Source of the DNA: an uncultured Ruminococcus sp.
GTDB lineage: Bacteria > Bacillota > Clostridia > Oscillospirales > Acutalibacteraceae
NCBI GenBank assembly: GCA_902789345.1
Contig: CADANT010000007.1
Location: forward strand, 16,719-80,718
Reading direction: 5' to 3'
DNA length: 64,000 nt
Part shown: positions 17,935 through 27,011 of the stretch, in pieces
Position numbering within the stretch: position 1 is the stretch's first letter
How the letters are laid out: every line of letters starts with the position of its first letter
The notes under the pieces: generated by a model
The model's input: only the letters and a program-made list of their open reading frames with translations
Told to the model about the DNA's origin: nothing
The model's database searches: none
Made by a program: the position numbers and the translations under genes

Positions 17935-18903
17935 ATGCGTACCATATTAAAAAATATTGTAAGCAGTGTAGTTTTTGTTGCCATCCTTATAGGGCTTTTG
18001 TGTATATCCTCGTTGGTATTCCAGCCGAAATCCAATTCAAAGGCAGACGGTATTCATAATTCAAGCGCTTACGGTGTACTTAGCGAACCTAAAGACAGCA
18101 TAGACGCACTTTTTCTGGGTGACAGTGAGGTTTACCACGCATTTATCCCCTTGCGTATATGGAAAGAATACGGTATAACCACTTATGACTGTTCAACCCC
18201 AAACCAAAAGCTGGTTTATTCTTTGGAATTTTTAAGAAAAATCTTTAAGCAGCAAAGTCCAAAAATTGTGTTCCTTGAAACAAATGAAATGTATCGGGAC
18301 ACATATTTTGAAGATGAGCTTACATATACTATCGAGGATATGATGCCTGTATTCAGATACCACGACCGTTGGAAAAATCTTCAATTTAAAGACTTTTATT
18401 CTTCGGTTGATTATAGTTCTAACGAAAGAAACAAGGGCTACCGCTTTATAAAAGATGTTAAGCCGGCTAAGCTAAAGGATTATATGAAATATTCAAAGGT
18501 TAGCGCCCCTATTCAGTCCAGAAACGAAAAGTATGTCCGTCAAATTAAAAAATTTTGTGACGAAAATAACACAAAGTTGATTTTCTTGAGCACTCCAAGC
18601 CCCAAAAACTGGAATTATCAGCGACATAACAGCGTTGAGGCACTTGCAAAAGAGCTTGATGTAGACTACATTGATATGAACCTGCTTCGTGACGAAATTC
18701 CTATAGACTGGAAAAAAGACACAAAGGACAAGGGCGACCATCTAAACTACTATGGTGCAGTAAAGGCAACCGACTATATGGGTAATTACCTCAAGAACAC
18801 AAAGCTCTTTAAGGACAAAAGCAATGATAAAAACTATTCTAAGTGGGATAAGGACTTAAAGAAGTTTGAAAAAAAGGTAAAAAAGGAAATCGGTGAATTA
18901 TAG
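17935..18903 (+). CDS. DltD-like SGNH-fold secreted transferase/esterase
   Basis: 322 aa. N-terminal membrane anchor (about residues 8-30), then an extracytoplasmic SGNH-type domain with the nucleophile Ser in FLGDSEVY (about 61) and the Asp/His pair in KGDHLNYYG (about 267). It is shorter than DltD of bacilli (about 390 aa) but sits where DltD sits, 12 nt after the MBOAT gene behind an AAGGAGGG ribosome binding site. In the Dlt model the final O-acylation of teichoic acid needs DltD; here the acceptor is unknown. Confidence 0.83.
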   Translation: MRTILKNIVSSVVFVAILIGLLCISSLVFQPKSNSKADGIHNSSAYGVLSEPKDSIDALFLGDSEVYHAFIPLRIWKEYGITTYDCSTPNQKLVYSLEFLRKIFKQQSPKIVFLETNEMYRDTYFEDELTYTIEDMMPVFRYHDRWKNLQFKDFYSSVDYSSNERNKGYRFIKDVKPAKLKDYMKYSKVSAPIQSRNEKYVRQIKKFCDENNTKLIFLSTPSPKNWNYQRHNSVEALAKELDVDYIDMNLLRDEIPIDWKKDTKDKGDHLNYYGAVKATDYMGNYLKNTKLFKDKSNDKNYSKWDKDLKKFEKKVKKEIGEL

Positions 18904-18961
18904 AAAATTCCTGCTAAACTAACCTTAACGCCCAACTTACAGATTAAGTTGATTTATGGAT

Positions 18962-19003
18962 AAAAACAGAGCTGAGATATTTGCATCCCGGCTCTGTTTT
19001 TTC
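18962..19003 (+). terminator. rho-independent terminator of the dlt-like operon
   Basis: AAAACAGAGC (18963-18972) pairs with GCTCTGTTTT (18991-19000), which runs into TTTTTTCG. It is 60 nt after the last operon stop. Confidence 0.85.
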
Positions 19004-19114
19004 GTTAAATATGCACCCCTAAATCTTTTCTGTATTGTATGCCTCTGTTGTATTACAGCGGTCAATGTGGTTATGTGGCATTCCCCCTTTGCCCCGTAGC
19101 TTAGTGTTTATTTG

Positions 19115-19144
19115 TTGACAGCGTACAGCCGTTTATGATAAAAT
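19115..19144 (+). promoter_or_regulatory. promoter of small membrane protein gene
   Basis: TTGACA (19115-19120), 18-nt spacer, TAAAAT (19139-19144), upstream of the 63-aa ORF. Confidence 0.5.
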
Positions 19145-19209
19145 TTACTACATAGTTTACAAAACACAATCCGCATTTTTGTTATGATTGTTTTATGAGG
19201 TGAATAATT

Positions 19210-19401
19210 TTGATTTTTCGTGTAATAGGATATTTTGTGCTGCTTGTGGTAATTATCTACCTGGCTCTGCTTATTGTAGGCAAAAAGCCACAATGGTTTA
19301 CTGAGCCTTGGAAAAAAGCGCTGCTGTATTGTTTTAGCTTTGCGCTGTTTGTAGGCTGCTGCTTTGCACTTGACTTTATCTTTAAAATACTAAATATATA
19401 A
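19210..19401 (+). CDS. small two-helix membrane protein, unknown function
   Basis: 63 aa with a TTG start preceded by GAGGTGA at good spacing. Two hydrophobic segments (about residues 4-24 and 38-60) are joined by a short loop containing GKKPQWFTEPWKK. The length, the topology, a promoter and a terminator on either side support a real gene. I do not recognise the family. It is convergent with clpC. Confidence 0.6.
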   Translation: MIFRVIGYFVLLVVIIYLALLIVGKKPQWFTEPWKKALLYCFSFALFVGCCFALDFIFKILNI

Positions 19402-19412
19402 ACAAAACAACT

Positions 19413-19455
19413 AAGCCTCCTGCTTGACGGCATATGCCATACAAGCAGGAGGCTT
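19413..19455. terminator. bidirectional terminator between small membrane protein and clpC
   Basis: AAGCCTCCTGCTTG (19413-19426) and CAAGCAGGAGGCTT (19442-19455) form a perfect 14-bp stem. T-rich sequence follows on both strands, suiting the convergent genes. Confidence 0.85.
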
Positions 19456-19522
19456 GTTAATTATTAAAATAAGCTTGGGGACTTACTTTATACTATATTG
19501 GGCAAGTATTGCTACAGGAAAT

Positions 19523-21982
19523 CTACTGCACCTTATTAAAGGTAAACTCCTTGTCCTGTACTGTACACTCAACCTTATCGCCGGCTTTTATTTTACCCTC
19601 AAGAATTTCCTCACTGATTTTATCCTCAATGTTGGAGCATATAGCTCTTCTTAAAGGTCTTGCGCCATATACAGGGTCGAAGCCAACTTCTGCAATACGC
19701 TTAACGGCATCGTCTGTAAAGTTGATGGTAATGTCCATATCAGCCAACCTCTTTGTCAGAGAGCCAAGCATTAGCTTTGCAATTTGAGCGATTTCATCAT
19801 TTGACAGCTTTGTAAATACTATAATATCGTCAACTCTGTTTAAGAATTCAGGACGGAAGGTGTTTTTCAGCTCTCCCATAACTGTTTCCTTAATCTTTTG
19901 GTAGTCCTCTTTCACTGCTTCTTTTTCGTCAGAGAATGCAAAACCAAGATCCTTTGTGCTTTCATTGGTGATATATTTTGCACCTACATTAGATGTCATA
20001 ATGATAATTGTATTTCTAAAGTCTACAAGTCTGCCCTGTGAATCTGTAAGTCTGCCGTCGTCAAGAATTTGAAGAAGCATATTAAATACATCCGGGTGGG
20101 CCTTTTCGATTTCATCAAACAATACAACTGAATACGGGTGGCGTCTTACCTTTTCTGTCAGCTGACCGCCCTCATCATATCCAACATATCCAGGAGGCGA
20201 ACCAACAAGCTTTGACACTGTGTGCTTCTCCATGTATTCGGACATATCAAGTCTTATCATATTATTCTCATCGCCAAACATAGCCTCGGCAAGTGCCTTA
20301 CAAAGCTCTGTTTTACCTACACCTGTAGGACCAAGGAAGATAAACGAACCTATTGGTCGCTTAGGATCTTTCAGACCTACTCTGCCACGCCTAATAGACC
20401 TAGCTACAGCTGATACAGCCTCTTTTTGACCGATTAAACGCTTATGAAGAATATCCTCCATTTTCAACAGTCTTTGACTTTCCTCCTCTGTCAGCTGTGC
20501 AACAGGCACACCTGTCCAACCGGAAACTACCTCTGCTATATCCTCGGCAGTAACCTCGTTTACACTGCCGCCCTTTTGCGACTTCCACTGGTCAACAGCC
20601 TTTTGGTGCTTTTCTCTGGCCTGCTTTTCCTCATCTCTCAGCTTTGCGGCGTCCTCAAACTTCTGTGCGTTTACAGCGGCGCTCTTTTCTGCCTCAAGTC
20701 TTTCAATTTCCTTTTCAAGCTCTTTAATTTCAGACGGCTCTGTATGGTCCTGCAAACGAACTCTTGACGCTGATTCATCAATAAGGTCAATAGCCTTGTC
20801 AGGCAAAAATCTGTCATTAATATACCTTGACGACAGCTTAACAGCGGCATCAATAGCCTCGTCTGTAATCTTTACCTTATGGTGCGCCTCGTACCTGTCA
20901 CGCAAGCCCTTTAGAATCTCTACTGTTTCCTCCTGTGTAGGCTCGCCAACTGTAACAGGCTGGAAACGACGCTCCAGTGCGGAATCCTTTTCAATGTACT
21001 TACGGTACTCGTTAAGGGTAGTTGCACCGATTACCTGGAAATCACCCCTAGCCAAAGACGGCTTTAAAATATTGGCTGCGTCAGAAGAACCCTCTGCACT
21101 GCCTGCGCCTACAATAGTATGCAGCTCATCAATAAACAGAATAACATTACCGGAGTTTTTTACCTCGTCAATAGCACTTTTAATCCTGTCCTCAAAGTCG
21201 CCACGGTATTTTGTACCGGCTATCATACCTGTAAGGTCAAGGGCTACTACACGCTTACCCTGCAGCAAATCCGGAACTTCATTGTTGGCAATTTTAAGCG
21301 CCAAGCCCTCGGCTACGGCTGTTTTACCTACGCCCGGCTCACCGATTAAGCAAGGATTGTTCTTTGAACGCCTTGACAAAATCTGAATAACCCTGTCAAT
21401 TTCCCTTTTTCTGCCGATAACCGGGTCAATTTCGCCCTTTTTAGCCTTGGCTGTCAGGTCTACACCAAACTTGTCAAGTGTTTCTGTCTTTCCTGCGGTT
21501 TTTCCGCTTGGCTTTTCCACATTGCTTGAAAAGCTCTCAACATTGTGGCTAAGCTGTTCCTTTATGTTCTCAACAATGTCGGCAGGCTTTGCACCGATTT
21601 CATTAATCATTCTTACTGCATAGCTGTCGTTGTCTTCAAGCAATGCAATAAGTAAATGCTCCGTGCCAACATAGTTGTGGTTTAATCGGGAGGCTATAAC
21701 CATAGCCATTTGAATAACCCTTTTGCTTCGTGGTGTTAGGTCGGCTGTTGTAAGCCTTGTCATACTGCCTATACCTATTTTTTCTTTGATATTCTGCTCT
21801 ACAGCCTCAAAGGTTACACCGGAATTTTCCAGTGCTACAGAGGCAACGCCTGAGTTTTCTTGAAGCAAGCCAAGCAAAATATGCTCTGTGCCTATATATG
21901 TGTGGCCAAGCTGTTGTGCACAGTCAATAGCCATATTCATTGCCTTATTGGCATTTTCTGTAAAACCATTAAATCTATACAT
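19523..21982 (-). CDS. clpC: ClpC AAA+ unfoldase
   Basis: 819 aa HSP100 ATPase that unfolds proteins for ClpP. It has an N-terminal double Clp_N domain (about residues 1-145), AAA module 1 with Walker A GEPGVGKT (about 212) and [10 protein letters not shown], and a coiled middle domain with a UVR-like segment (about 420-475). AAA module 2 has [10 protein letters not shown] (about 550), [11 protein letters not shown] and a C-terminal ClpB-D2 domain. The middle domain and operon partners (McsA, McsB) mark it as ClpC, not ClpB. Last gene of the ctsR operon. Confidence 0.96.
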   Translation of the reverse strand: MYRFNGFTENANKAMNMAIDCAQQLGHTYIGTEHILLGLLQENSGVASVALENSGVTFEAVEQNIKEKIGIGSMTRLTTADLTPRSKRVIQMAMVIASRLNHNYVGTEHLLIALLEDNDSYAVRMINEIGAKPADIVENIKEQLSHNVESFSSNVEKPSGKTAGKTETLDKFGVDLTAKAKKGEIDPVIGRKREIDRVIQILSRRSKNNPCLIGEPGVGKTAVAEGLALKIANNEVPDLLQGKRVVALDLTGMIAGTKYRGDFEDRIKSAIDEVKNSGNVILFIDELHTIVGAGSAEGSSDAANILKPSLARGDFQVIGATTLNEYRKYIEKDSALERRFQPVTVGEPTQEETVEILKGLRDRYEAHHKVKITDEAIDAAVKLSSRYINDRFLPDKAIDLIDESASRVRLQDHTEPSEIKELEKEIERLEAEKSAAVNAQKFEDAAKLRDEEKQAREKHQKAVDQWKSQKGGSVNEVTAEDIAEVVSGWTGVPVAQLTEEESQRLLKMEDILHKRLIGQKEAVSAVARSIRRGRVGLKDPKRPIGSFIFLGPTGVGKTELCKALAEAMFGDENNMIRLDMSEYMEKHTVSKLVGSPPGYVGYDEGGQLTEKVRRHPYSVVLFDEIEKAHPDVFNMLLQILDDGRLTDSQGRLVDFRNTIIIMTSNVGAKYITNESTKDLGFAFSDEKEAVKEDYQKIKETVMGELKNTFRPEFLNRVDDIIVFTKLSNDEIAQIAKLMLGSLTKRLADMDITINFTDDAVKRIAEVGFDPVYGARPLRRAICSNIEDKISEEILEGKIKAGDKVECTVQDKEFTFNKVQ

Positions 21983-22076
21983 AAACTCATACCTCCAATA
22001 ACTGTTTCATAATACTTCCTGATATTTATAATAACCCGCCCGGCAAATACTTTTTGTCACATTTACTGAATCGGGA

Positions 22077-23099
22077 TTATTTTAACTGTTCCTTAATAAG
22101 CTCAGCTCTAAGCTTATCTCTGTCCTGCGGGGATAACTCCTTGCCTTCGTTTAGTGTAAGGGTATTTGGCTGTAGCTCCACCAACAGGCTGTTTAGCGTA
22201 TCCAATGAAATGCCATTGACTATTCCCTGGGCTACACCCAACCTTACTGCTGACAACAGACTTTGAGCTTCTTTTGTACTCATTAGCAAGGCATATTTCA
22301 ATTTACCTAAACACCTCATAATGTAGTCCTGAGTGTCAAGGCGTTTGCAAATTTCGTTACGGGCATCACGCTCGTTACCGATAATCTGCATTGTTACGCT
22401 TTGCAGGTTTTCAATGGCTGTTTCCTCTGACAAACCAAGTGTTACCTGATTTGAAAGCTGATACATACCTACCTGTGCGTCTGTACCCTCGCCAAATGTA
22501 CCACGAAGCGTTAAGCCGATTTTTGAAAGATTGTCCTCAAGTCGGTTAATTACTCCGCCGGACTGCAAAGCCGGTAAATGAAGCATTACCGACGCCCTTA
22601 GGCCTGTGCCTAAGTTTGTAGGGCACTGTGTAAGGTAACCCAGCTTTTCGTGGAACGCAAAGCCAAGAGCATTGTCAAGCAAGGTATCTATTTTATCGGC
22701 AACATCATATGCCTGCTTTAGTGATAAGCCATCGGAAAGAACCTGTATTCTTATGTGGTCCTCTTCGTTAAGCATAATGCTTATTGACTCGTCCTCCGTT
22801 AAGAGTAAATACCTGCCGGATCTGTCACCGGCAAATGCCGGACTTACCAAGTGACGCTCTACAAGCGAATTTGCCTCCGTTGCTGAAAGCTGCGCCATGT
22901 TAATAAACTTAAATGTGCTTGCAATGTACGAATTGCTATTGTCAAGCGCATCTTTGACCTTGTTTGCCAGCTCGTTTTTCTGCTGTAAGCTCATAAGGTG
23001 TGGGAATGGATAACCGTTTAGGTTTCTTGCCAGTCTTATACGAGAGCTTATAACTACATCGCCCTGCTCACCGTTTTTGTCGTACCACTTATTTGGCAT
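22077..23099 (-). CDS. mcsB: protein arginine kinase McsB
   Basis: 340 aa kinase of the guanido-phosphotransferase fold that phosphorylates arginines to mark proteins for ClpCP. Motifs: VVISSRIRLARNLNGYPFP near the N-terminus, the active-site Cys region TQCPTNLGTGLRASVMLHLP (about residue 160) and the C-terminal arginine-kinase region RDARNEICKRL. The ATG at 23099 follows AGGTGA at good spacing; an ATG 24 nt further upstream lies inside mcsA and is less likely. It overlaps mcsA by 11 nt. Confidence 0.95.
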   Translation of the reverse strand: MPNKWYDKNGEQGDVVISSRIRLARNLNGYPFPHLMSLQQKNELANKVKDALDNSNSYIASTFKFINMAQLSATEANSLVERHLVSPAFAGDRSGRYLLLTEDESISIMLNEEDHIRIQVLSDGLSLKQAYDVADKIDTLLDNALGFAFHEKLGYLTQCPTNLGTGLRASVMLHLPALQSGGVINRLEDNLSKIGLTLRGTFGEGTDAQVGMYQLSNQVTLGLSEETAIENLQSVTMQIIGNERDARNEICKRLDTQDYIMRCLGKLKYALLMSTKEAQSLLSAVRLGVAQGIVNGISLDTLNSLLVELQPNTLTLNEGKELSPQDRDKLRAELIKEQLK

Positions 23100-23592
23100 T
23101 GTTGTCACCTGCTTCCAAATCATTAATTTTATCTCTTAACTTAGCGGCAAGCTCAAAGTTCTGTTCCTTTACCGCCTGTGCCAGCTCCTGTCTTGTTTTT
23201 TCAATTTCTCTTGACAGCTTAAGGTCTGCTCCTGCCCCTGCTACCACCTTACCGGTGTGCTGAATGTTGCCGTGAATTTTCTGTATTGACGGCAACAGCT
23301 CGTCATAAAAGTTTGTGTAGCAGTCTGCACAGCCTACCTTGCCCGACCTGGCAATATCTGCAAAGGACGAGCCGCAGGACTTGCACCGTGTAGCACTTGT
23401 GCGTGACGGTAAGCCATCACCAAAAAAGCTGCCTAAAAAGCTGCTAAAATCTGTTGCAGTATGTGCAAACAAACTGCCGAAGCCTTTTTCTTTTGCACAG
23501 TGTGGACAAAGCCACATTTCTGTATATTCACCGTTTACCATAGACTTAACATGAGTTGTCGCCTGGTTTTTTCCACATAGTTCGCAAATCAT
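23089..23592 (-). CDS. mcsA: McsA, zinc-binding activator of McsB
   Basis: 167 aa. Four CxxC units (CELCG, CPHC, CKSC, CADC) in the first 105 residues form zinc knuckles. A C-terminal UVR motif (LAQAVKEQNFELAAKLRD) mediates contact with ClpC/McsB. The start at MICELCG is fixed by AAGGAGGT nearby; a longer ORF start upstream lacks a ribosome binding site. Confidence 0.94.
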   Translation of the reverse strand: MICELCGKNQATTHVKSMVNGEYTEMWLCPHCAKEKGFGSLFAHTATDFSSFLGSFFGDGLPSRTSATRCKSCGSSFADIARSGKVGCADCYTNFYDELLPSIQKIHGNIQHTGKVVAGAGADLKLSREIEKTRQELAQAVKEQNFELAAKLRDKINDLEAGDNNAK

Positions 23593-23617
23593 AAATAAAC
23601 CTCCTTGTTTATACACC

Positions 23618-24073
23618 TTAAATTATTGACAAAAGCATATTCTTTAGTACAGTTGCTCTTACATTGTTGCGCAGCTGCTTTGGTATGCTGTAAAAAGCTC
23701 TTTCGGAAATTGCCGAAGACATTACTCTGGCTGTTTCGTTGGCTACTACACCGCTTGCCATAAGATTTTTCAGTATCATATTGGCTGATGTTGCATCAAG
23801 CGAATCACCGATAGAATTAACAATATGCATTATTATCTCCGCCTTTCCCGTTGTGAAATGAATTTTTGTAATGCGAATATAACCTCCGCCGCCTCGCCTG
23901 CTTTCGACTACATAGCCGTTTTCTTGAGTAAAGCGAGAGCTAAGCACATAATTTATTTGACTGGGCACGCAGCCCAAGCTGTTTGCCAGTTCATTACGCT
24001 GTATTTCAGCTGTGCCGTTGCTTTCGTCAATCATATTATTTATATAATTCGCCACAAGGTCGCTCATCCTCAT
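23618..24073 (-). CDS. ctsR: transcriptional repressor CtsR
   Basis: 151 aa repressor of class III heat-shock genes. The N-terminal winged-helix domain ends with the diagnostic SRRGGGGYIRI (about residues 59-69), whose Gly-rich wing enters the DNA minor groove and senses temperature. The C-terminal dimer domain follows. The ATG at 24073 is preceded by AGAGGTGA. First gene of ctsR-mcsA-mcsB-clpC, autoregulated through the boxes at about 24205-24294. Confidence 0.95.
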   Translation of the reverse strand: MRMSDLVANYINNMIDESNGTAEIQRNELANSLGCVPSQINYVLSSRFTQENGYVVESRRGGGGYIRITKIHFTTGKAEIIMHIVNSIGDSLDATSANMILKNLMASGVVANETARVMSSAISERAFYSIPKQLRNNVRATVLKNMLLSII

Positions 24074-24093
24074 ACTTGTCACCTCTTTTTACT

Positions 24094-24120
24094 GCACAGC
24101 TTATAACATATACGCTGTGC
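24094..24120 (-). promoter_or_regulatory. hairpin in the ctsR leader
   Basis: GCACAGC (24094-24100) and GCTGTGC (24114-24120) can pair in the 5' untranslated region just before the ctsR ribosome binding site. No T-run follows. A role in translation is possible but unproven. Confidence 0.3.
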
Positions 24121-24204
24121 TTACAACCTTAGCTTCTGCATAACCTGTCTTGAATCATTCAGCTTATTACAAAGCTTTCGGTAAGGGTCAGTGTTCTTTT
24201 TAAC

Positions 24205-24294
24205 CTTCTTTGACCTTTTCTCTTTGATTTTCCCTGACCTTTGTTTATATTATATGTCGTAGGTCAGTTAAAGTCAAAGTCAAAAATAGTCAAA
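24205..24294 (-). promoter_or_regulatory. ctsR operon promoter with CtsR boxes
   Basis: The promoter on the minus strand is TTGACT (24272-24277), a 17-nt spacer and TATAAT (24249-24254). On the plus strand AGTCAAA-AAT-AGTCAAA (24278-24294) matches the CtsR consensus of two RGTCAAA heptads separated by three bases and abuts the -35. Further GTCAAA and GGTCA half-sites occur at 24263-24278 and, downstream of the start, at about 24215-24245. Together they account for heat-shock autoregulation. Confidence 0.85.
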
Positions 24295-24381
24295 TTTTTA
24301 ATGTTGGTTTGGTTCTATCTCTTGTTTTCGCCGTTTTTCTTGAATTTGCTCTTATTTTCAAAAAATTAATAACTTTTATGA

Positions 24382-24425
24382 ACAAAAAATGCATACAGAA
24401 GGCTGACCTTGCCCACCTGTATGCA
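24382..24425 (-). terminator. terminator downstream of the small membrane protein gene
   Basis: TGCATACAG (24390-24398) and CTGTATGCA (24417-24425) form a 9-bp stem. On the minus strand it is followed by TTTTTTG. It ends the gene at 24486-24887. Confidence 0.8.
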
Positions 24426-24485
24426 CACTGCCTATAATAAATAAAGCTGCTATTTACAACACCTGACGATACCTGCTAAAACAGC

Positions 24486-24887
24486 CTAATATTTTTTTAC
24501 ACGCTGTTTTTTATTTACAGAAACAACTCCCCCTATAGCTCCGGCGCACAGCATAGCTATAAGCTTGGTAAGAGAAAGCATAGACACCGGCTCTACACTC
24601 ATAGAAAGACCTACCATAAATATTACTACAAACATACCCAGTGCCGTAAGCAAACCCACCATAAGTCCCCTGGACTTGCATATACGCACTGATATGTAAC
24701 TGCCTAAAAATGCCGACACTGCGCTAATAACCTGCAGTGCCACAAAAACAGCGTTTGTAGGTATTTGTCCGGTCTTTACCAGCACAAAGGATAGTATTAC
24801 TATCATAATACTGCACAGCACAAGCCCTACAATCATACCTATAAGCACAGCTCTGAACACCGTTAATCGTTGGTTTTCTTTATACAT
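24486..24887 (-). CDS. four-helix membrane protein (TIGR04086-like)
   Basis: 133 aa with four hydrophobic segments (about residues 14-36, 45-66, 72-92 and 100-125) and basic ends. Size, topology and the KSRGLMVGLLTALG segment fit the TIGR04086 family of clostridial membrane proteins, whose function is unknown. The ATG at 24887 follows GGAGGGAGC; an ATG 69 nt upstream has no ribosome binding site. Confidence 0.6.
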   Translation of the reverse strand: MYKENQRLTVFRAVLIGMIVGLVLCSIMIVILSFVLVKTGQIPTNAVFVALQVISAVSAFLGSYISVRICKSRGLMVGLLTALGMFVVIFMVGLSMSVEPVSMLSLTKLIAMLCAGAIGGVVSVNKKQRVKKY

Positions 24888-25075
24888 AACCGCTCCCTCC
24901 TGCCTTATACTAAACGCCGTAAAAATATTTACACCATACTTCGTACTGTACAGCATAAACTCTGTCTTTTAGGGTAGTATTTGCACTGTACACAATACGC
25001 CGAAAATGTTTTCACCGCTTTTAAGCCATTTAGTATTCTAAGTAATTTTATTCAGCAAGCAGCAAAATTATGCCG

Positions 25076-25108
25076 AAAGCCGCCCCTGCACTAAGCAAGG
25101 ACGGCTTT
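25076..25108 (-). terminator. weak hairpin after the Na+-dependent transporter
   Basis: AAAGCCG and CGGCTTT can pair about 50-75 nt beyond the transporter stop. The T-run is poor on both strands, so it may be only a partial terminator. Confidence 0.35.
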
Positions 25109-25154
25109 AAATATTAATTATCTTTTTTACTCTAACTCCATAAACAAAACAGAA

Positions 25155-26525
25155 TTATTTTACAAATGTCGCAACTACACCGTTGACCAAAAGTATGGTT
25201 GCTATAATAGGCAATACCCACTTAAAGTAAATACGCAGTTTAGGACTTACCTTTAAGCCCTTGCCGCAGTTCACCTCTGCCAGGTAATTGTCAAAGCCCC
25301 AGCCGTATCTTGAAGTACAGAACAGTGTAACTATAATACTGCCACCCGGCAACATAATGTTACTTACTAAAAAGTCCTCAAGGTCAAGCACCGTAGAACC
25401 GTCACCCAAAGGGTTAAAGCCGCTTAGCAAATTAAAGCCTAAAACACAAGGCAAAGACAAAACCAAAAGCATAGCACAGTTTATAACGCACACCAGTTTA
25501 CGGTTAAGCTTCCACTTGTCTATCCAACAGCTTATAATATTTTCAAACACAGCAATTACAGTAGAAAAAGCCGCAAAGGACATAAACAGGAAGAACAGCG
25601 CACCCCAAACTCTGCCAAAGGCCATATTATTAAATACATTCGGCAGTGTAATAAATATTAGGCTTGGACCACTGTCAGGTGCAACACCAAAGGCATAGCA
25701 GGCCGGGAAAATAATTAAACCGGCTATTATAGCTACGCAAGTGTCAAGTCCGGCAATGGTTAAGGATTCACCAAACAGAGAACGATCCTTTTTAATGTAA
25801 CTGCCGAAAATCATCATTGAGCCTATGCCTATACTAAGGGTAAAAAAGGACTGATTCATAGCGGCAACTATTACCGACAACCAACCTTTTTCATTTACAG
25901 CGTCCAGGTTTGGCACTAAATAAAACTTTAAACCCTCAAGTCCGCCCTTTAGCGTAAGGGAATGTACTGCCAATATTAATATAAGTGCAAACAAAGCAAT
26001 CATCATTACTTTGCTTATACGCTCAACGCCGTTTTGCAAGCCAAGTGAACATACAAAAAAGCCTACTATTATTACAATAAATGTCCACAGTATTACTGTA
26101 CCCGGCTCACTAAGCATTTTGTCAAATTCGCCGGACACTGCATCCTTATTCAGCCCTTCAAAATCACCTGCAACAAACTTATAAAAATAGTACAGCATCC
26201 AACCGCCTACAACGGTATAGAACATCATCAGCAGGTAATTTCCTACAAGCGCAAAATAACCGTGAATGTGCCATTTTGAATTTTTAGGTTCGATTTTTTG
26301 GTAAGCACACATAATGCTTCGCTGGCTTGCTCTGCCTACAGCAAACTCCATTGTCAAAATAGGCACCGCCATAATAACAAGAAACATTATATAAAATAAT
26401 ACAAACAAACCGCCTCCGTAATTGCCGGCTACATAGGGAAAACGCCACACATTTCCTATACCCACGGCACAGCCAACAGACAGCAGTATAAATCCCAAAC
26501 GGGATTTTAAACTTTCTCTCTCCAT
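25155..26525 (-). CDS. sodium-dependent transporter, NSS/SNF family
   Basis: 456 aa with about 11-12 membrane segments, LeuT fold. The first helix carries the family signature GCAVGIGNVWRFPYVAGNYGGG, of which residues around GIGNVWRFP bind Na+ and substrate. These carriers import amino acids or related amines with Na+. The substrate cannot be read from sequence. It stands alone with a GGAGAGG ribosome binding site. Confidence 0.92.
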   Translation of the reverse strand: MERESLKSRLGFILLSVGCAVGIGNVWRFPYVAGNYGGGLFVLFYIMFLVIMAVPILTMEFAVGRASQRSIMCAYQKIEPKNSKWHIHGYFALVGNYLLMMFYTVVGGWMLYYFYKFVAGDFEGLNKDAVSGEFDKMLSEPGTVILWTFIVIIVGFFVCSLGLQNGVERISKVMMIALFALILILAVHSLTLKGGLEGLKFYLVPNLDAVNEKGWLSVIVAAMNQSFFTLSIGIGSMMIFGSYIKKDRSLFGESLTIAGLDTCVAIIAGLIIFPACYAFGVAPDSGPSLIFITLPNVFNNMAFGRVWGALFFLFMSFAAFSTVIAVFENIISCWIDKWKLNRKLVCVINCAMLLVLSLPCVLGFNLLSGFNPLGDGSTVLDLEDFLVSNIMLPGGSIIVTLFCTSRYGWGFDNYLAEVNCGKGLKVSPKLRIYFKWVLPIIATILLVNGVVATFVK

Positions 26526-26621
26526 TAAAATACCTCTCCGTTTAAATTATTTTTAAATTACATAGTAATACTATATCATATACGGCGTTTATATTAAATA
26601 AACTATTCCTACGAAAATATA

Positions 26622-26663
26622 AGGATGATTTTGTCTATTTTACTCAATAAACAAAATCACCCT
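26622..26663 (-). terminator. probable terminator of the rib operon
   Basis: AGGATGATTTTGT (26622-26634) and ACAAAATCACCCT (26651-26663) form a 13-bp stem with one mismatch. On the minus strand it is followed by TTATATTTT. It lies just beyond the last ribH 3'-end copy. Confidence 0.6.
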
Positions 26664-26677
26664 ATAAAAATAAATAT

Positions 26678-26788
26678 GCCTGCTGTATTGTATCTGTGGT
26701 TACCACTCCAAACATTACAGGTAAGCCGCTTTCCAGCGAAACCTGTGCAATACCTTGACCTATTCTAAGGTATTGCTGTTTCTGCTTC
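26678..26788 (-). repeat. ribH 3'-end copy 1 (truncated)
   Basis: 111 bp nearly identical to an internal part of the ribH 3' region (encoding [24 protein letters not shown] up to its final part), then the junction hairpin and a CTGTTTCTGCTTC tail. The ribH stop codon is missing: homology ends abruptly at 26678. Differences from intact ribH are synonymous. No start codon or ribosome binding site, so it is not a gene. Confidence 0.9.
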
Positions 26789-27011
26789 TTACAGCTTTTT
26801 CATTAGATTTGCCATTTCTATGGCACTTACTGCACAGTCGTAGCCCTTGTTGCCTGCCTTTGTTCCGGCTCTTTCTATTGCCTGCTGTATTGTGTCTGTG
26901 GTTACCACTCCAAACATTACAGGTAAGCCGCTTTCCAGCGAAACCTGTGCAATACCTCGACCTATTCTAAGGTATTGCTGTTTCTGCTTTTTACAAATTC
27001 TATTTATAATA
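26789..27011 (-). repeat. ribH 3'-end copy 2
   Basis: 223-bp unit: the last ~165 bp of ribH including its stop, then the junction hairpin (26949-26978), the CTGTTTCTGCTTTTTACA tail and a short AT-rich spacer. Base changes relative to intact ribH, such as AAG for AAA in GTKAG and GTG/ACC for GTA/ACT in GVVTT, are all synonymous. Confidence 0.92.

Noticed and set aside
13361..18903. Plain dltABCD operon for D-alanylation
   Set aside because: The ligase lacks the DltA Cys motif, the MBOAT is about 140 aa longer than usual, and a PLP enzyme gene is embedded; a generic D-Ala label is not supported.
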